From a virus, in IMG/VR virus record IMGVR_UViG_3300042261_001312, positions 186,001 through 250,000 of that record: 64,000 nt of DNA. The stretch is one strand, 5' to 3'. Under the pieces are notes generated by a model. It did not search any database. It saw nothing but the letters and a program-made list of their open reading frames with translations, and was not told where the DNA came from. Position 1 is the first letter of the stretch. Every line of letters begins with the position of its first letter. The translations under genes were made by a program, and so were the position numbers. Shown piece after piece: positions 26,403 through 35,600 of this stretch.

Positions 26403-27112
26403 TGAGAGATAGTTTAACAAATATCAAATTTATTGAACGTGCAAAATTAGTGCATGGTAATAAATACATATATAGTGCCTCGACATATACGGATGCTAGG
26501 CATAGTGTTGTGATATTGTGTCCCAAACATGGTCTTTTTACACAAAGACCTTTTGACCATTTAAATGGTTGTGGATGTAAAAAATGTGTTGGATTAAATC
26601 GCAAGACAAATGATGAATTTATTATTGAATCAAAAAAAATATTTGGTGATTTATTTTCTTATGATGATACAAATTATATAAATTCACAAACAAAGGTAAT
26701 TGTTAAATGTGTGCAACACGGAAATTTTCAAGTAACACCAAATAATCATTTATCTAAAAAACAGGGATGTCCCATATGTAAAGAATCAAAAGGTGAAAAG
26801 AAAATTGCTCAATTATTATATGACATGAAAGTTCAATTTATTAGAGAAAAAACTTTTGAGAATTGTGTTAGGAAAAAAAGAAAATTACCATTTGATTTTT
26901 ATTTACCCAATCATAATTTAGTTATTGAATATGATGGTAGACATCATTTCGAAATAATTGATGCTTTTGGTGGAAAAAATGGTTTTTCTGAAACACAAGA
27001 GAATGATAAGTTTAAAAATAATTTTTTACATGATAATAATATTAAATTATTGAGAATTCCATATAATCAATATGATAATATTGAAAAATTATTACAAAAT
27101 AATATATTTTAA
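26402..27112 (+). CDS. Free-standing homing-type endonuclease (treble-clef repeats plus Vsr-like), paralogue 3
   Basis: A shorter paralogue (236 aa) with only two treble-clef repeats (FIERAKLVHGNKYIY and the next with FGDLFSYDDTNY) and the nuclease core LPFDFYLPNHNLVIEYDGRHHF. TAATG junctions on both sides show that it is wedged exactly between the gp6-like gene and the first Thr/Ser-stalk protein. Loss of one repeat compared with the other two copies may alter target specificity. Confidence 0.87.
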   Translation: MRDSLTNIKFIERAKLVHGNKYIYSASTYTDARHSVVILCPKHGLFTQRPFDHLNGCGCKKCVGLNRKTNDEFIIESKKIFGDLFSYDDTNYINSQTKVIVKCVQHGNFQVTPNNHLSKKQGCPICKESKGEKKIAQLLYDMKVQFIREKTFENCVRKKRKLPFDFYLPNHNLVIEYDGRHHFEIIDAFGGKNGFSETQENDKFKNNFLHDNNIKLLRIPYNQYDNIEKLLQNNIF

Positions 27113-29694
27113 TGGAAGTAATCAAAAAAACTATATTACAAATAGTAACGACTGGAACTACAGGTGGCGATACTATTATTATTCCAGATTTGACCAAAGT
27201 CTATCATATGAAGATTGGGTTAATTGCTGAAGTAACTGATATTGGTTTTTTTGATGCATTTGGTGAATTTGTTCCAGTACCAACATCTACTACAACCACT
27301 ACAACAAGCACATCTACAACAACGACGTCTACAAGTACTTCCACTACAAGCACAACTAGTACGTCTACTAGTACATCCAGTACATCTACTACTTCAACAA
27401 GTACGTCTACAAGTACAACCAGTACTTCAACAACTAGTACAACAACTACGTTACCATATACTGGCTCATCAACAACGACAACAACTAGTACTTCAACCAC
27501 ATCAACATCAACAACTAGTACTTCAACCACATCAACATCAACAACAAGTACAAGTACGTCAACAACAAGTACCAGCACTTCAACGACTAGTACAACAACA
27601 TCATCACCCGATTGTTTATTTGGAAGTGGAACTGCTGAAGAATTAACAGCAGTGGTAATAAATGACCAAAGTTTTGATGTTTATGAAAATTCTCCAAATA
27701 GTACATTCATTGGTGATGTTATTTCGCCAGATGATCCTAATGTTACATATTCAATAATTGGTGGAAATACTGGCAATACGATGTCAATTGCTTCAAATAA
27801 TGGTGATTTAACTGTTGGCGATAATACGTTACTTGTATATGACACACACCCATTATTCTCATTGGATGTGAAAGTAACAAGCATTGCAGAACCATTATTA
27901 ACAGATACTGCAATAATAAGTGTTAACGTATTAAAAGTATGTACGGCAGCAACAACTTATGATTTAAGGTTTGTATCATCTTCAGGTGGTATTGGTGCAT
28001 TCAGTGTAGGAAAACTCACTGGAAATACATTAACAATTACTGATTATGTAATTGAATGGAGAAATGGTTCAAGAACAGGCGATGTAGTCTTTATTTCTGG
28101 TATGGGAACTGATGTCGCAATACAAGCACAACATCCATTTGTAAATGAACCAGTTGAGGGTGGTACATTATATCCAGTAATTAAATATGTAATAATTGGT
28201 GGTGTAACATATACTTCGATTAAAAATGTGCCAAATACATGCTATTCACCTGATCTTATAACATATATTAGTCCAATAGTGGTTCAAGCATATAATTGTA
28301 GCAACGGAACAACTGGCACATATTCACATATACTTACATATATTAATACATCAATGCCTGCAGACCAAGCCACACGTTCATTTAGATTTATTATTGGTAA
28401 TGATACGACAGAATTTGCGTTTATGTTTTATGGTTATAGTGTCGCTGACCGTATCACAATTAAACTTGTATCGAATGATGTAGAAACAACAATGGAAGAT
28501 TGGGTTGTTGGTGACGATAATATTGCCGATAATTTAACATCAATGCCTAGAATATATAAAAATCAATGGTATAGAGGTGTTATCGATTTAAAACAGCGCA
28601 CGTATGTTAGTGGTGATTATTTAAAAATTACGGTAGCACCAAGTTATAATGTACCATCACAAACAGATACTAACTGGCAATTGCAAATGAAATGTTTCAC
28701 AACTGCACTTCCTTTCAACTACGCACCCGCAAGTAATAGCGTTAATTATATTGATCCAAATTCATTTGTTGTAACTTGGAATAATGCAAATTGTGCATAC
28801 GATTTTGACTTTGTAACTGGTGCAGGACCTGCAAGCATATCAAGTACAAATGTTGGTACATATATGAGAGCATATTTTTATTGGTCAGTTAATTGGCAAT
28901 CAGCACAAAGAATATCAATACCGAGAAGCACATATGGCGGTTGGGGGTGGATTAAAGGCGGTTATACGTACACTACATTAAATGGGGTAATGACGATCAA
29001 GAAAGTCGGTTCAACATTAACATATAGTTTTACTAATGCAACTGACTACAATAATTATAAATCGGGATACAATACCACGATAGCAAATGCAAATTGGACG
29101 AATTATAGTACTGATACACAATCAGCCAATCATTATAAATTGTTTGAATTTGATCATAGGATTTCGATGACTGGTGGTGATACATATACTACAAAATACA
29201 TGTATTTTGGTCATGATTCAATATTTACTTTTGATGATATTAATTATAAAATAACGATTAATATGGCACAAATGCCTAATGAATATATTGACCAGACTTG
29301 TAGTAATGTATATGAAATAATAACGTCAGGACAAGGCACGGGAAGTCAATATGTATCAAATTTTATTGCAAGTGCTGATTTTGAAGTATCCACTATATTA
29401 GGAGAAGTTTCAAAATTTGATGCGAGATATTTATATACTGGTGTTTTGAATGCAACAACATACGATGTTGATTTACATCTAGAACTCCCATTCCCAGCAT
29501 TCTATGGAAACAATGCACCAAATTTATTACCGAATTGGTATCTTTATGGTAATGCATGGAAATTCCATAAATACTATTTAAGAATTGAAATAACAAATAA
29601 TTCAGACCCGATAAATAATTACAAAATTTACTCAAGACTAAATGCAAGTGGATATGACACTGGTGTATGGACGTTAATTAAATCAGTACCGTAA
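27112..29694 (+). CDS. Tail/fibre protein with Thr/Ser stalk, 860 aa
   Basis: An N-terminal ~55-residue beta-rich domain (attachment part) leads into a stalk made almost only of Thr and Ser (residues about 58-165), broken once by LPYTGS. A large beta-rich C-terminal region follows with several Ig-like or lectin-like stretches, many aromatic residues and scattered Cys. There is no catalytic motif. The stalk would act as a flexible or glycosylated spacer holding receptor-binding domains away from the baseplate. It lies directly after the baseplate genes and an endonuclease gene. Exact domain families are not recognisable by eye. Confidence 0.78.
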   Translation: MEVIKKTILQIVTTGTTGGDTIIIPDLTKVYHMKIGLIAEVTDIGFFDAFGEFVPVPTSTTTTTTSTSTTTTSTSTSTTSTTSTSTSTSSTSTTSTSTSTSTTSTSTTSTTTTLPYTGSSTTTTTSTSTTSTSTTSTSTTSTSTTSTSTSTTSTSTSTTSTTTSSPDCLFGSGTAEELTAVVINDQSFDVYENSPNSTFIGDVISPDDPNVTYSIIGGNTGNTMSIASNNGDLTVGDNTLLVYDTHPLFSLDVKVTSIAEPLLTDTAIISVNVLKVCTAATTYDLRFVSSSGGIGAFSVGKLTGNTLTITDYVIEWRNGSRTGDVVFISGMGTDVAIQAQHPFVNEPVEGGTLYPVIKYVIIGGVTYTSIKNVPNTCYSPDLITYISPIVVQAYNCSNGTTGTYSHILTYINTSMPADQATRSFRFIIGNDTTEFAFMFYGYSVADRITIKLVSNDVETTMEDWVVGDDNIADNLTSMPRIYKNQWYRGVIDLKQRTYVSGDYLKITVAPSYNVPSQTDTNWQLQMKCFTTALPFNYAPASNSVNYIDPNSFVVTWNNANCAYDFDFVTGAGPASISSTNVGTYMRAYFYWSVNWQSAQRISIPRSTYGGWGWIKGGYTYTTLNGVMTIKKVGSTLTYSFTNATDYNNYKSGYNTTIANANWTNYSTDTQSANHYKLFEFDHRISMTGGDTYTTKYMYFGHDSIFTFDDINYKITINMAQMPNEYIDQTCSNVYEIITSGQGTGSQYVSNFIASADFEVSTILGEVSKFDARYLYTGVLNATTYDVDLHLELPFPAFYGNNAPNLLPNWYLYGNAWKFHKYYLRIEITNNSDPINNYKIYSRLNASGYDTGVWTLIKSVP
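27283..27606 (+). repeat. Thr/Ser-coding simple repeat (stalk of the 860-aa tail protein)
   Basis: Imperfect ACA/AGT/ACT/TCA codon repeats encode only Thr and Ser over about 105 codons, apart from one short LPYTG interruption. The codons vary (ACA, ACT, ACG, ACC; AGT, AGC, TCA, TCT), so the protein composition is conserved more than the DNA. Confidence 0.9.
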
Positions 29695-31163
29695 TGTTAA
29701 TAAAATTAAAATATAGTGGTCTAGGTGGCGATACAGGTCCTAATTTTTCGGTAACTCCCGATGTGGGTGTATCTGTTCCCGCAACTGTAACTAAAACAGA
29801 GTTACTTAATGGGGTTCTTGTGACTGTGGATGACTTAACTAATTCTATTACAATCACTTCCGAGGGTACATGTACTAATTCAAATGTTTTGAGTGTTATT
29901 CGTATAACAACCACAACCACGACAACAACTAGTACATCAACTACTTCAACGTCAACAACCAGTACATCTACGACAAGTACGTCAACCAGTACGTCTACAT
30001 CGACTAGTACCAGTACTTCAACAACTAGCACAAGTACATCTACATCGACTAGTACTTCAACAACTAGCACAAGTACTTCAACAACTAGCACAAGTACATC
30101 TACATCAACAAGTACCAGTACATCAACAACAAGTACTTCAACAACTAGCACAAGTACTTCTACAAGTACCAGTACGTCAACAAGTACTACTTCTACAACA
30201 AGTACTACAACAGCAGCACCACAAGATTATTATAGGTTGTATATGTGTCCGTCAAGTTCATATTATCAATCAGGACCGTACTCTCAAGGGACATATTCAA
30301 TAAATGATAGTTTTTATCTTGCGATAGGTGTTGATTTGTTTGCAACTTTTGTTATTGATGGTATTTCAAACTCAAGTTATGGATATACTAATATTCCAAG
30401 TTTAGGTACTCCAACTGGAACAGGATGCCCGGGTACAAGCACATCTACAACTACGTCAACCAGCACAAGTACTTCAACATCATCAACGAGCACAAGTACA
30501 TCTACATCGACTAGTACTTCAACAACTAGCACAAGTACTTCAACAAGTACAAGTACTTCAACAACTAGCACAAGTACTTCAACAAGTACAAGTACTTCAA
30601 CAACTAGCACAAGTACTTCAACAAGTACAAGTACTTCAACAACTAGCACAAGTACTTCAACTACTACTGCAAGTCCATCGCAAGTATATTTTTCATCAAA
30701 TGCATTAGCAATTAATAACAGTCAAGGTCAAACTTTCTCAATAACATTTGGTTATGATATTACTGCTTATTGTGATAATAATGGAACTAGTGGAGAAGAC
30801 CCAGTTCAAGCCACTACAACAATATCAGTTTCAACTAATGGTGGTGGTAGTTGGACTCAGATTGATAGTGTAACTGCTTCAGTATCTGGTGGTAATTATC
30901 CAGTCGAACAAAATGATACACAAAACGTAACTAATACTTATACAATTTATGGTATTACTGATGTTACACAAATACTCGTGACAGGTAGTTTCGATTGTTC
31001 TATTGGACTTAATACTCAGAATGGCTATATGACGGTTACAATAGATTCGGTAATGCCAGACTTTGGTATGACATCGATAATTTGTAATAATCAATATCTT
31101 GATGGATGTGGTGGTAGTAGTAATAATTGTACAATAGTTTCAACAACCACATCTTTTATGTAA
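29694..31163 (+). CDS. Tail/fibre protein with two Thr/Ser stalks, 489 aa
   Basis: Order: a ~70-aa N-terminal beta domain (MLIKLKYSGLGGDTGPNF start), a Thr/Ser stalk of ~100 residues, a small ~70-aa domain with YYRLYMCPSSSYY, a second stalk of ~80 residues, then a ~150-aa C-terminal beta domain ending with several Cys (SIICNNQYLDGCGG). The N-terminal part has a GGDT motif similar to the 860-aa protein upstream. TAATG overlap couples it to that gene. Probably a multi-knob fibre; receptor specificity is unknown. Confidence 0.78.
   Translation: MLIKLKYSGLGGDTGPNFSVTPDVGVSVPATVTKTELLNGVLVTVDDLTNSITITSEGTCTNSNVLSVIRITTTTTTTTSTSTTSTSTTSTSTTSTSTSTSTSTSTSTSTTSTSTSTSTSTSTTSTSTSTTSTSTSTSTSTSTSTTSTSTTSTSTSTSTSTSTSTTSTTSTTTAAPQDYYRLYMCPSSSYYQSGPYSQGTYSINDSFYLAIGVDLFATFVIDGISNSSYGYTNIPSLGTPTGTGCPGTSTSTTTSTSTSTSTSSTSTSTSTSTSTSTTSTSTSTSTSTSTTSTSTSTSTSTSTTSTSTSTSTSTSTTSTSTSTTTASPSQVYFSSNALAINNSQGQTFSITFGYDITAYCDNNGTSGEDPVQATTTISVSTNGGGSWTQIDSVTASVSGGNYPVEQNDTQNVTNTYTIYGITDVTQILVTGSFDCSIGLNTQNGYMTVTIDSVMPDFGMTSIICNNQYLDGCGGSSNNCTIVSTTTSFM
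29907..30211 (+). repeat. Thr/Ser-coding simple repeat, first stalk of the 489-aa protein
   Basis: About 100 consecutive Thr/Ser codons built from short ACA-AGT-ACT-TCA units. The reverse strand reads as a Val/Leu-rich open frame, which is only a shadow. Confidence 0.9.
30433..30669 (+). repeat. Thr/Ser-coding repeat, second stalk, containing a 39-bp tandem unit
   Basis: Within the stalk, positions 30516-30653 hold about 3.5 perfect copies of a 39-bp unit (starts at 30516, 30555, 30594, 30633), each made of a 21-bp and an 18-bp half. Perfect copies indicate recent slippage or recombination. Confidence 0.92.
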
Positions 31164-31184
31164 TATTTAATTTAAATTTGAAAA

Positions 31185-31631
31185 ATGGTAATAACGGGGA
31201 CATCAAGTAGCAGATTAAGTGAATTGCGTAAATACACTGTAACAAATGTATTTACGAAACAATATATCACTGGTGGCACTGTCAATATTGACGGTGTAGA
31301 CCTTTCTGTTTCTAATCCAGCAGATAAAATAGTTTATTATCTTGGTGGTATTAAATATATTGATATTATGTCGGGGGAAACTTCTGGGACAACATTGAAT
31401 ATTTATACACCACAAGGAACTGCTAGTGCAAATTTTATTAATGTACCATATTATAAAAATCCAAACAAAGAAAACATTATCAGCAACCCAAAAATTAATG
31501 ATGATGTATTTATATCAAGACAGGAATTATCCGCATTTGATAAAAATTACAGATTAGAATATATAAAAAATTTAAGTGATTTGGAAACATATGCAGGTGG
31601 TAATTATTTTAAAATAGTAAATAACTCATAA
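31185..31631 (+). CDS. Hypothetical tail-associated protein, 148 aa
   Basis: A beta-rich small protein with many Gly, Thr and Asn residues, ending in a helical segment (DKNYRLEYIKNLSDLETYAGG). It lies between fibre genes in the same direction, 21 nt after the previous stop and 1 nt before the next start. I do not recognise a family; the ISRQELSAFDKNYRLEY stretch might be a contact helix. A small baseplate or fibre-connector role fits the location only. Confidence 0.72.
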   Translation: MVITGTSSSRLSELRKYTVTNVFTKQYITGGTVNIDGVDLSVSNPADKIVYYLGGIKYIDIMSGETSGTTLNIYTPQGTASANFINVPYYKNPNKENIISNPKINDDVFISRQELSAFDKNYRLEYIKNLSDLETYAGGNYFKIVNNS

Positions 31632-31632
31632 C

Positions 31633-32532
31633 ATGGCAATTGGAACAATAGGAATAACCAGACCTTCAGATGTTAATATCAGTGATATTGACATGTATTA
31701 CGATTATACCCCAAATAGACAAACACCTGCTGGTACAATTACCAAGGTCGATAATACCGCAGATTTTTTAGCACCCGTGCAATATGATGAAGGAATTGTA
31801 GGTTATACTGAAAATCTTTTGGAAGGTTTATATGATTTGAAATTACCTGCATCAATATTTAGTCAATTGGGAATATATACAATTTACTTAAAGCCTAAAT
31901 TAGTTCCCACAGTAATTGCTGATTGCAGTGTATTATCAGCATTGCCAACAATTAAAGGAATTGTTATCGACATGAATTCAATTCCAGAAGATTTAAGAGC
32001 CAATAACGCATTGCAGGGATATAGAATTGAATATGTTAATTCTGACGGGACTAAATTAAGAAATGTTGTTAGATACGTTGTTACATCAAATAAAGTATCT
32101 GCGATTAATGAAAATATTGGAAATACAACGCAAAAAGCAATTAGATATCGTTTTGATGATGCAGGTACATTAATTTTCTTACAAGTAACACCAAGTAGTT
32201 CTTCTGATGTAAAGGCAAATGCATTGCCATTTATTGGTAATATTGGACAAACAATATTAATGTCAAACACGTATTTTTCACCCGTAGTTGTTGAGGTTGA
32301 AATGGTTGAAAATACCATTGATACATTAACCAATTATGTTGCAGGTGAACAGATTAAGGATGTTCAAAATGGTATTTTAACATATTATGATGAAAATAGA
32401 GTAATTACAAGACAATTTAATTTATTTGAAATTAAAGATGATATAAGTAATGTTCCATTGTATGAAGTTAAGGAAAGAAGAACAAATATTGACGTTACAG
32501 AAAACTTTGATGATGTTACTGCTGGAATTTAA
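31633..32532 (+). CDS. Hypothetical tail/baseplate protein, 299 aa
   Basis: The 299-aa protein begins TIGITRPSDVNISDIDMYYDYTPNRQT, then beta-rich segments with a regular strand pattern and no catalytic motif. The C-terminus (FNLFEIKDDISNVPLYEVKER) is more charged. It is the last gene before a strong terminator, so it closes the first tail operon (23.2-32.5 kb). Probably a virion component from position and composition. Confidence 0.75.
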   Translation: MAIGTIGITRPSDVNISDIDMYYDYTPNRQTPAGTITKVDNTADFLAPVQYDEGIVGYTENLLEGLYDLKLPASIFSQLGIYTIYLKPKLVPTVIADCSVLSALPTIKGIVIDMNSIPEDLRANNALQGYRIEYVNSDGTKLRNVVRYVVTSNKVSAINENIGNTTQKAIRYRFDDAGTLIFLQVTPSSSSDVKANALPFIGNIGQTILMSNTYFSPVVVEVEMVENTIDTLTNYVAGEQIKDVQNGILTYYDENRVITRQFNLFEIKDDISNVPLYEVKERRTNIDVTENFDDVTAGI

Positions 32533-32554
32533 TTATTAATAACTCAAAATTAGG

Positions 32555-32590
32555 AAAAATCCCAATGCAACCCATTGGGATTTTTCTTTT
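32555..32590 (+). terminator. Rho-independent terminator
   Basis: A 13-bp perfect stem (32555-32567 with 32573-32585, core ATCCCAATG/CATTGGGAT), 5-nt loop and T-rich tail. It closes the first tail operon. Confidence 0.92.
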
Positions 32591-32594
32591 TATC

Positions 32595-32603
32595 GTATTT
32601 ATA
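32595..32603 (+). promoter_or_regulatory. Putative late promoter motif GTATTTATA
   Basis: Exact motif immediately after a terminator, 16 nt before the GTG start at 32620. Confidence 0.72.
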
Positions 32604-32619
32604 GTAAAATGTAAAGTTT

Positions 32620-35600
32620 GTGGCAAAAGTAAAAGTAGTAAATAATAATCTTGACCAGAATTTAAATGGTAATTATTTTAACAATACTGCATCCGAAACA
32701 ATATTTTCGTTTGGCAGTTTCAGAGTAACATCAAATTTTGATGGTAGAAAGTATATTGATTATACTAATACTTTGAGTTCATTTGTGCGTCCAGTAACAT
32801 TAGAAACAATAGGCATTTCAGATACTCAATCAAGCATTATTTATCAGTATGCAACAAATGCTGTTTTAAATTTAGATAAAACTGATTTAAACACATTTAT
32901 TAGATTTGGTTCGGCGTATGAATTTTTGAGAGTATCTGTTCAAAATATTATTACTTCGTACCCGGGTAGTTTGTTCGTAAACTCCCAAATATCCAGAGGT
33001 GGGAATATCACATACACTAATTATTCATATGATTGGTCAACCAATACTTCAACATTTAGAGTACCTGTAAACTGTATTGTAAATACATTTAGTTTGGTTT
33101 ATAATTATGGCAATACCAGTTTGCCAAATGACGAAGAATTAAAAAATCTTAATCTATCATACAGCAAATATGTTGTTTGGTCTTCATTATATCCCGACAA
33201 CAATACATTTAATATTGTAGGATTTACTGGAAATACAACAGGACGTAATTATTTAATGCTTAAAGTAAATGGAAATCCATTTGCCAAGGTTGCCGAAGTT
33301 AGTGGAAGTACCGCTTCTGTTCTTGATTTTCATATTAAACCAAATAGTTTTGTTTTTGAAGAATTTAGGTCATTATTGAATGAATATGAGAAATACATAA
33401 TTTCTAATAGAGAAAGTACCAATGGATTTAAATTCACACTTAAAGACCCGACATTATTAGATGACGGTAGTATAATTTATGTAGATACCACATTATTATG
33501 GACAACTAGCGATTATTATAACATTGATATTAATACACCAAGTTATCAAAGATTTTTAGAGTCTTTATTAACCATTGGTGCTAAATATGATAAAATAAAA
33601 ACCGATTTAATTGCAAGATTTTTAACACCTGCTTCAATGAAGGCATATGACCTCACAGAAGAAGGAAAAATGACTAAATTGTTGAGAATTTACGGTAGAG
33701 AATTCGATCAAATACGAGAATTTATTGATTCTCTGGTGTATATTAATACAGTAACGTATAACAAGATCAATAATATTCCAGACCAGTTAATTAAAAATAT
33801 GTCAAACACGTTTGGGTGGGACTATTTCTCATTAGTTAACGAAATGGAATTGGTTAATAGTTTCTTAACTGTTGACGAAAACGAGAGAAATCTAACAACA
33901 GATTTACTTCCTGCGGAAATTAATATTGAACTTTGGCGAAGAATATTAATGAATACTGGTTACTTTTGGAAATCAAAAGGAACTAGGGACGCAATTAAAT
34001 CAATGTTTCTTTTAATTGGCATACCCGAACCATTTATTAATATCACAGAATACGTATATACCGTTGATGGTAAAATTAATCCAAATACTGTTGAATTATC
34101 AATCAATGACTTCCCAACAAATTCATTTTCATACGACGGTGACGGATATCCCAAAGCACCATTAGAAACAAGTGAATTCTTTTTTCAAATATCTGGCGAC
34201 ACTGATAGTGGTCAAGCATATTTGGATGTATTCCGCATGGCAGGATTTAATTTAACAAGAACTGTTGATAACAAAAAATCATGGAATCTTAGCGGTGCAA
34301 CGTATAGAATTGACGATACAACCCCAATTTATTATCAAGATGATAGTAGATTGGTAATCAATACAAAAGAAGTTGATGTTTCACTCGATACTTCAAGAGG
34401 AATTGAATATGATGTATATGATTACATTAAGAAAGATTTTGCAATTAATTCAAGTGGATATACATTACCATATTCATATGTGAATATATCTTTAGGTGTA
34501 ACTGGTTCACAAAACACATTCCCACTTCCAGCAACATACACGTCAAATAAAGTTTTGGGTGATTTGGAAGTTCGTTTTAACGGAATATTATTAAATGCAC
34601 CAAAAACTGGAACAACTACTGGTATTACATATCAGGCAGACTATAGTATTAACGAAGTTACAAAAACATTTACAATATTAAATGGAAATTTCGCAGAAAA
34701 TTCAACCAGAAGAAGAGACGTAATTCAAGCAACATTCATTTATAGTGGTGGAACACATTCAATTAGTGGGGTTACGGTTGATTATGTTGTGACAAGAGTA
34801 AAAGCAAACCCAACTGGAACTGCAATTCCATTACCATCATATCCACGTGGGGATGTTCAGGTGACAATTAACGGTATTGCACTTACTAAAGGCACGCCTC
34901 AATTCATTGGTGATTATATTATCGACCCAAATAATACATCAAGTTCTAGTCAAATTATTATTCAAAATCCTGAAGTCATATCGTATTTGCAGGCAAATCC
35001 TGATATACAAGTAGCATATGTTGAAGTAGATGGTAGTGATGATATTTCTGCCAGAAGCGAAATTCATAGAATTGATAGTTTTAATAGCAGTAAATTATAT
35101 TACAATAGTCTAGCAAGTAAATATGTTTATAAACTTAATTATAAGGCAAATAACACCACTGATATTAAAATTTTAGTTGACGGTATTGCATTAGAACCTA
35201 ATAAGGATTATACAATAAATGCATTGAATCCATATGAAATATTTTTGCCAAATGGTCTTAGATATGGTATGGTTATAAGCGTATACTATCTTGTTGGTGG
35301 AAATGCGCTTTTTAATCCAGTAATTTCTGATGTGTTTGGTGTGGGTGATATCAGTCAACTATCTTTCCTTGAATTCATTGATTTGATTCAAAAACGAATG
35401 GTAAATGCTAGAAATAGAAAGACTATCAGTGATTTTAAAGGTGGCTGGTATCCTGCATTGTTAAAGATTTATGTTGAATATTTAAAAAGAGCGAATCTTC
35501 CAGATGATAATCCATTAAAATCTAATGGTTATACGTTTCATAACTTATATTCGTTTTTAAGTAAATATAATGCATTTTTCCAAAGATTTGTGGATCAATT

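Noticed and set aside
29678-30151. Long minus-strand open frame rich in Val and Leu opposite the Thr/Ser stalk
   Set aside because: It is the antisense of the stalk codons (ACA/AGT read backwards give Val/Leu/Asp). Similar frames appear at 27204-27578, 30377-30649, 39300-39518 and 41454-41687 for the same reason.
30516-30653. Possible CRISPR array from the regular 39-bp repeats
   Set aside because: No unique spacers separate the copies, the units are directly adjacent, and they encode Thr/Ser in frame.
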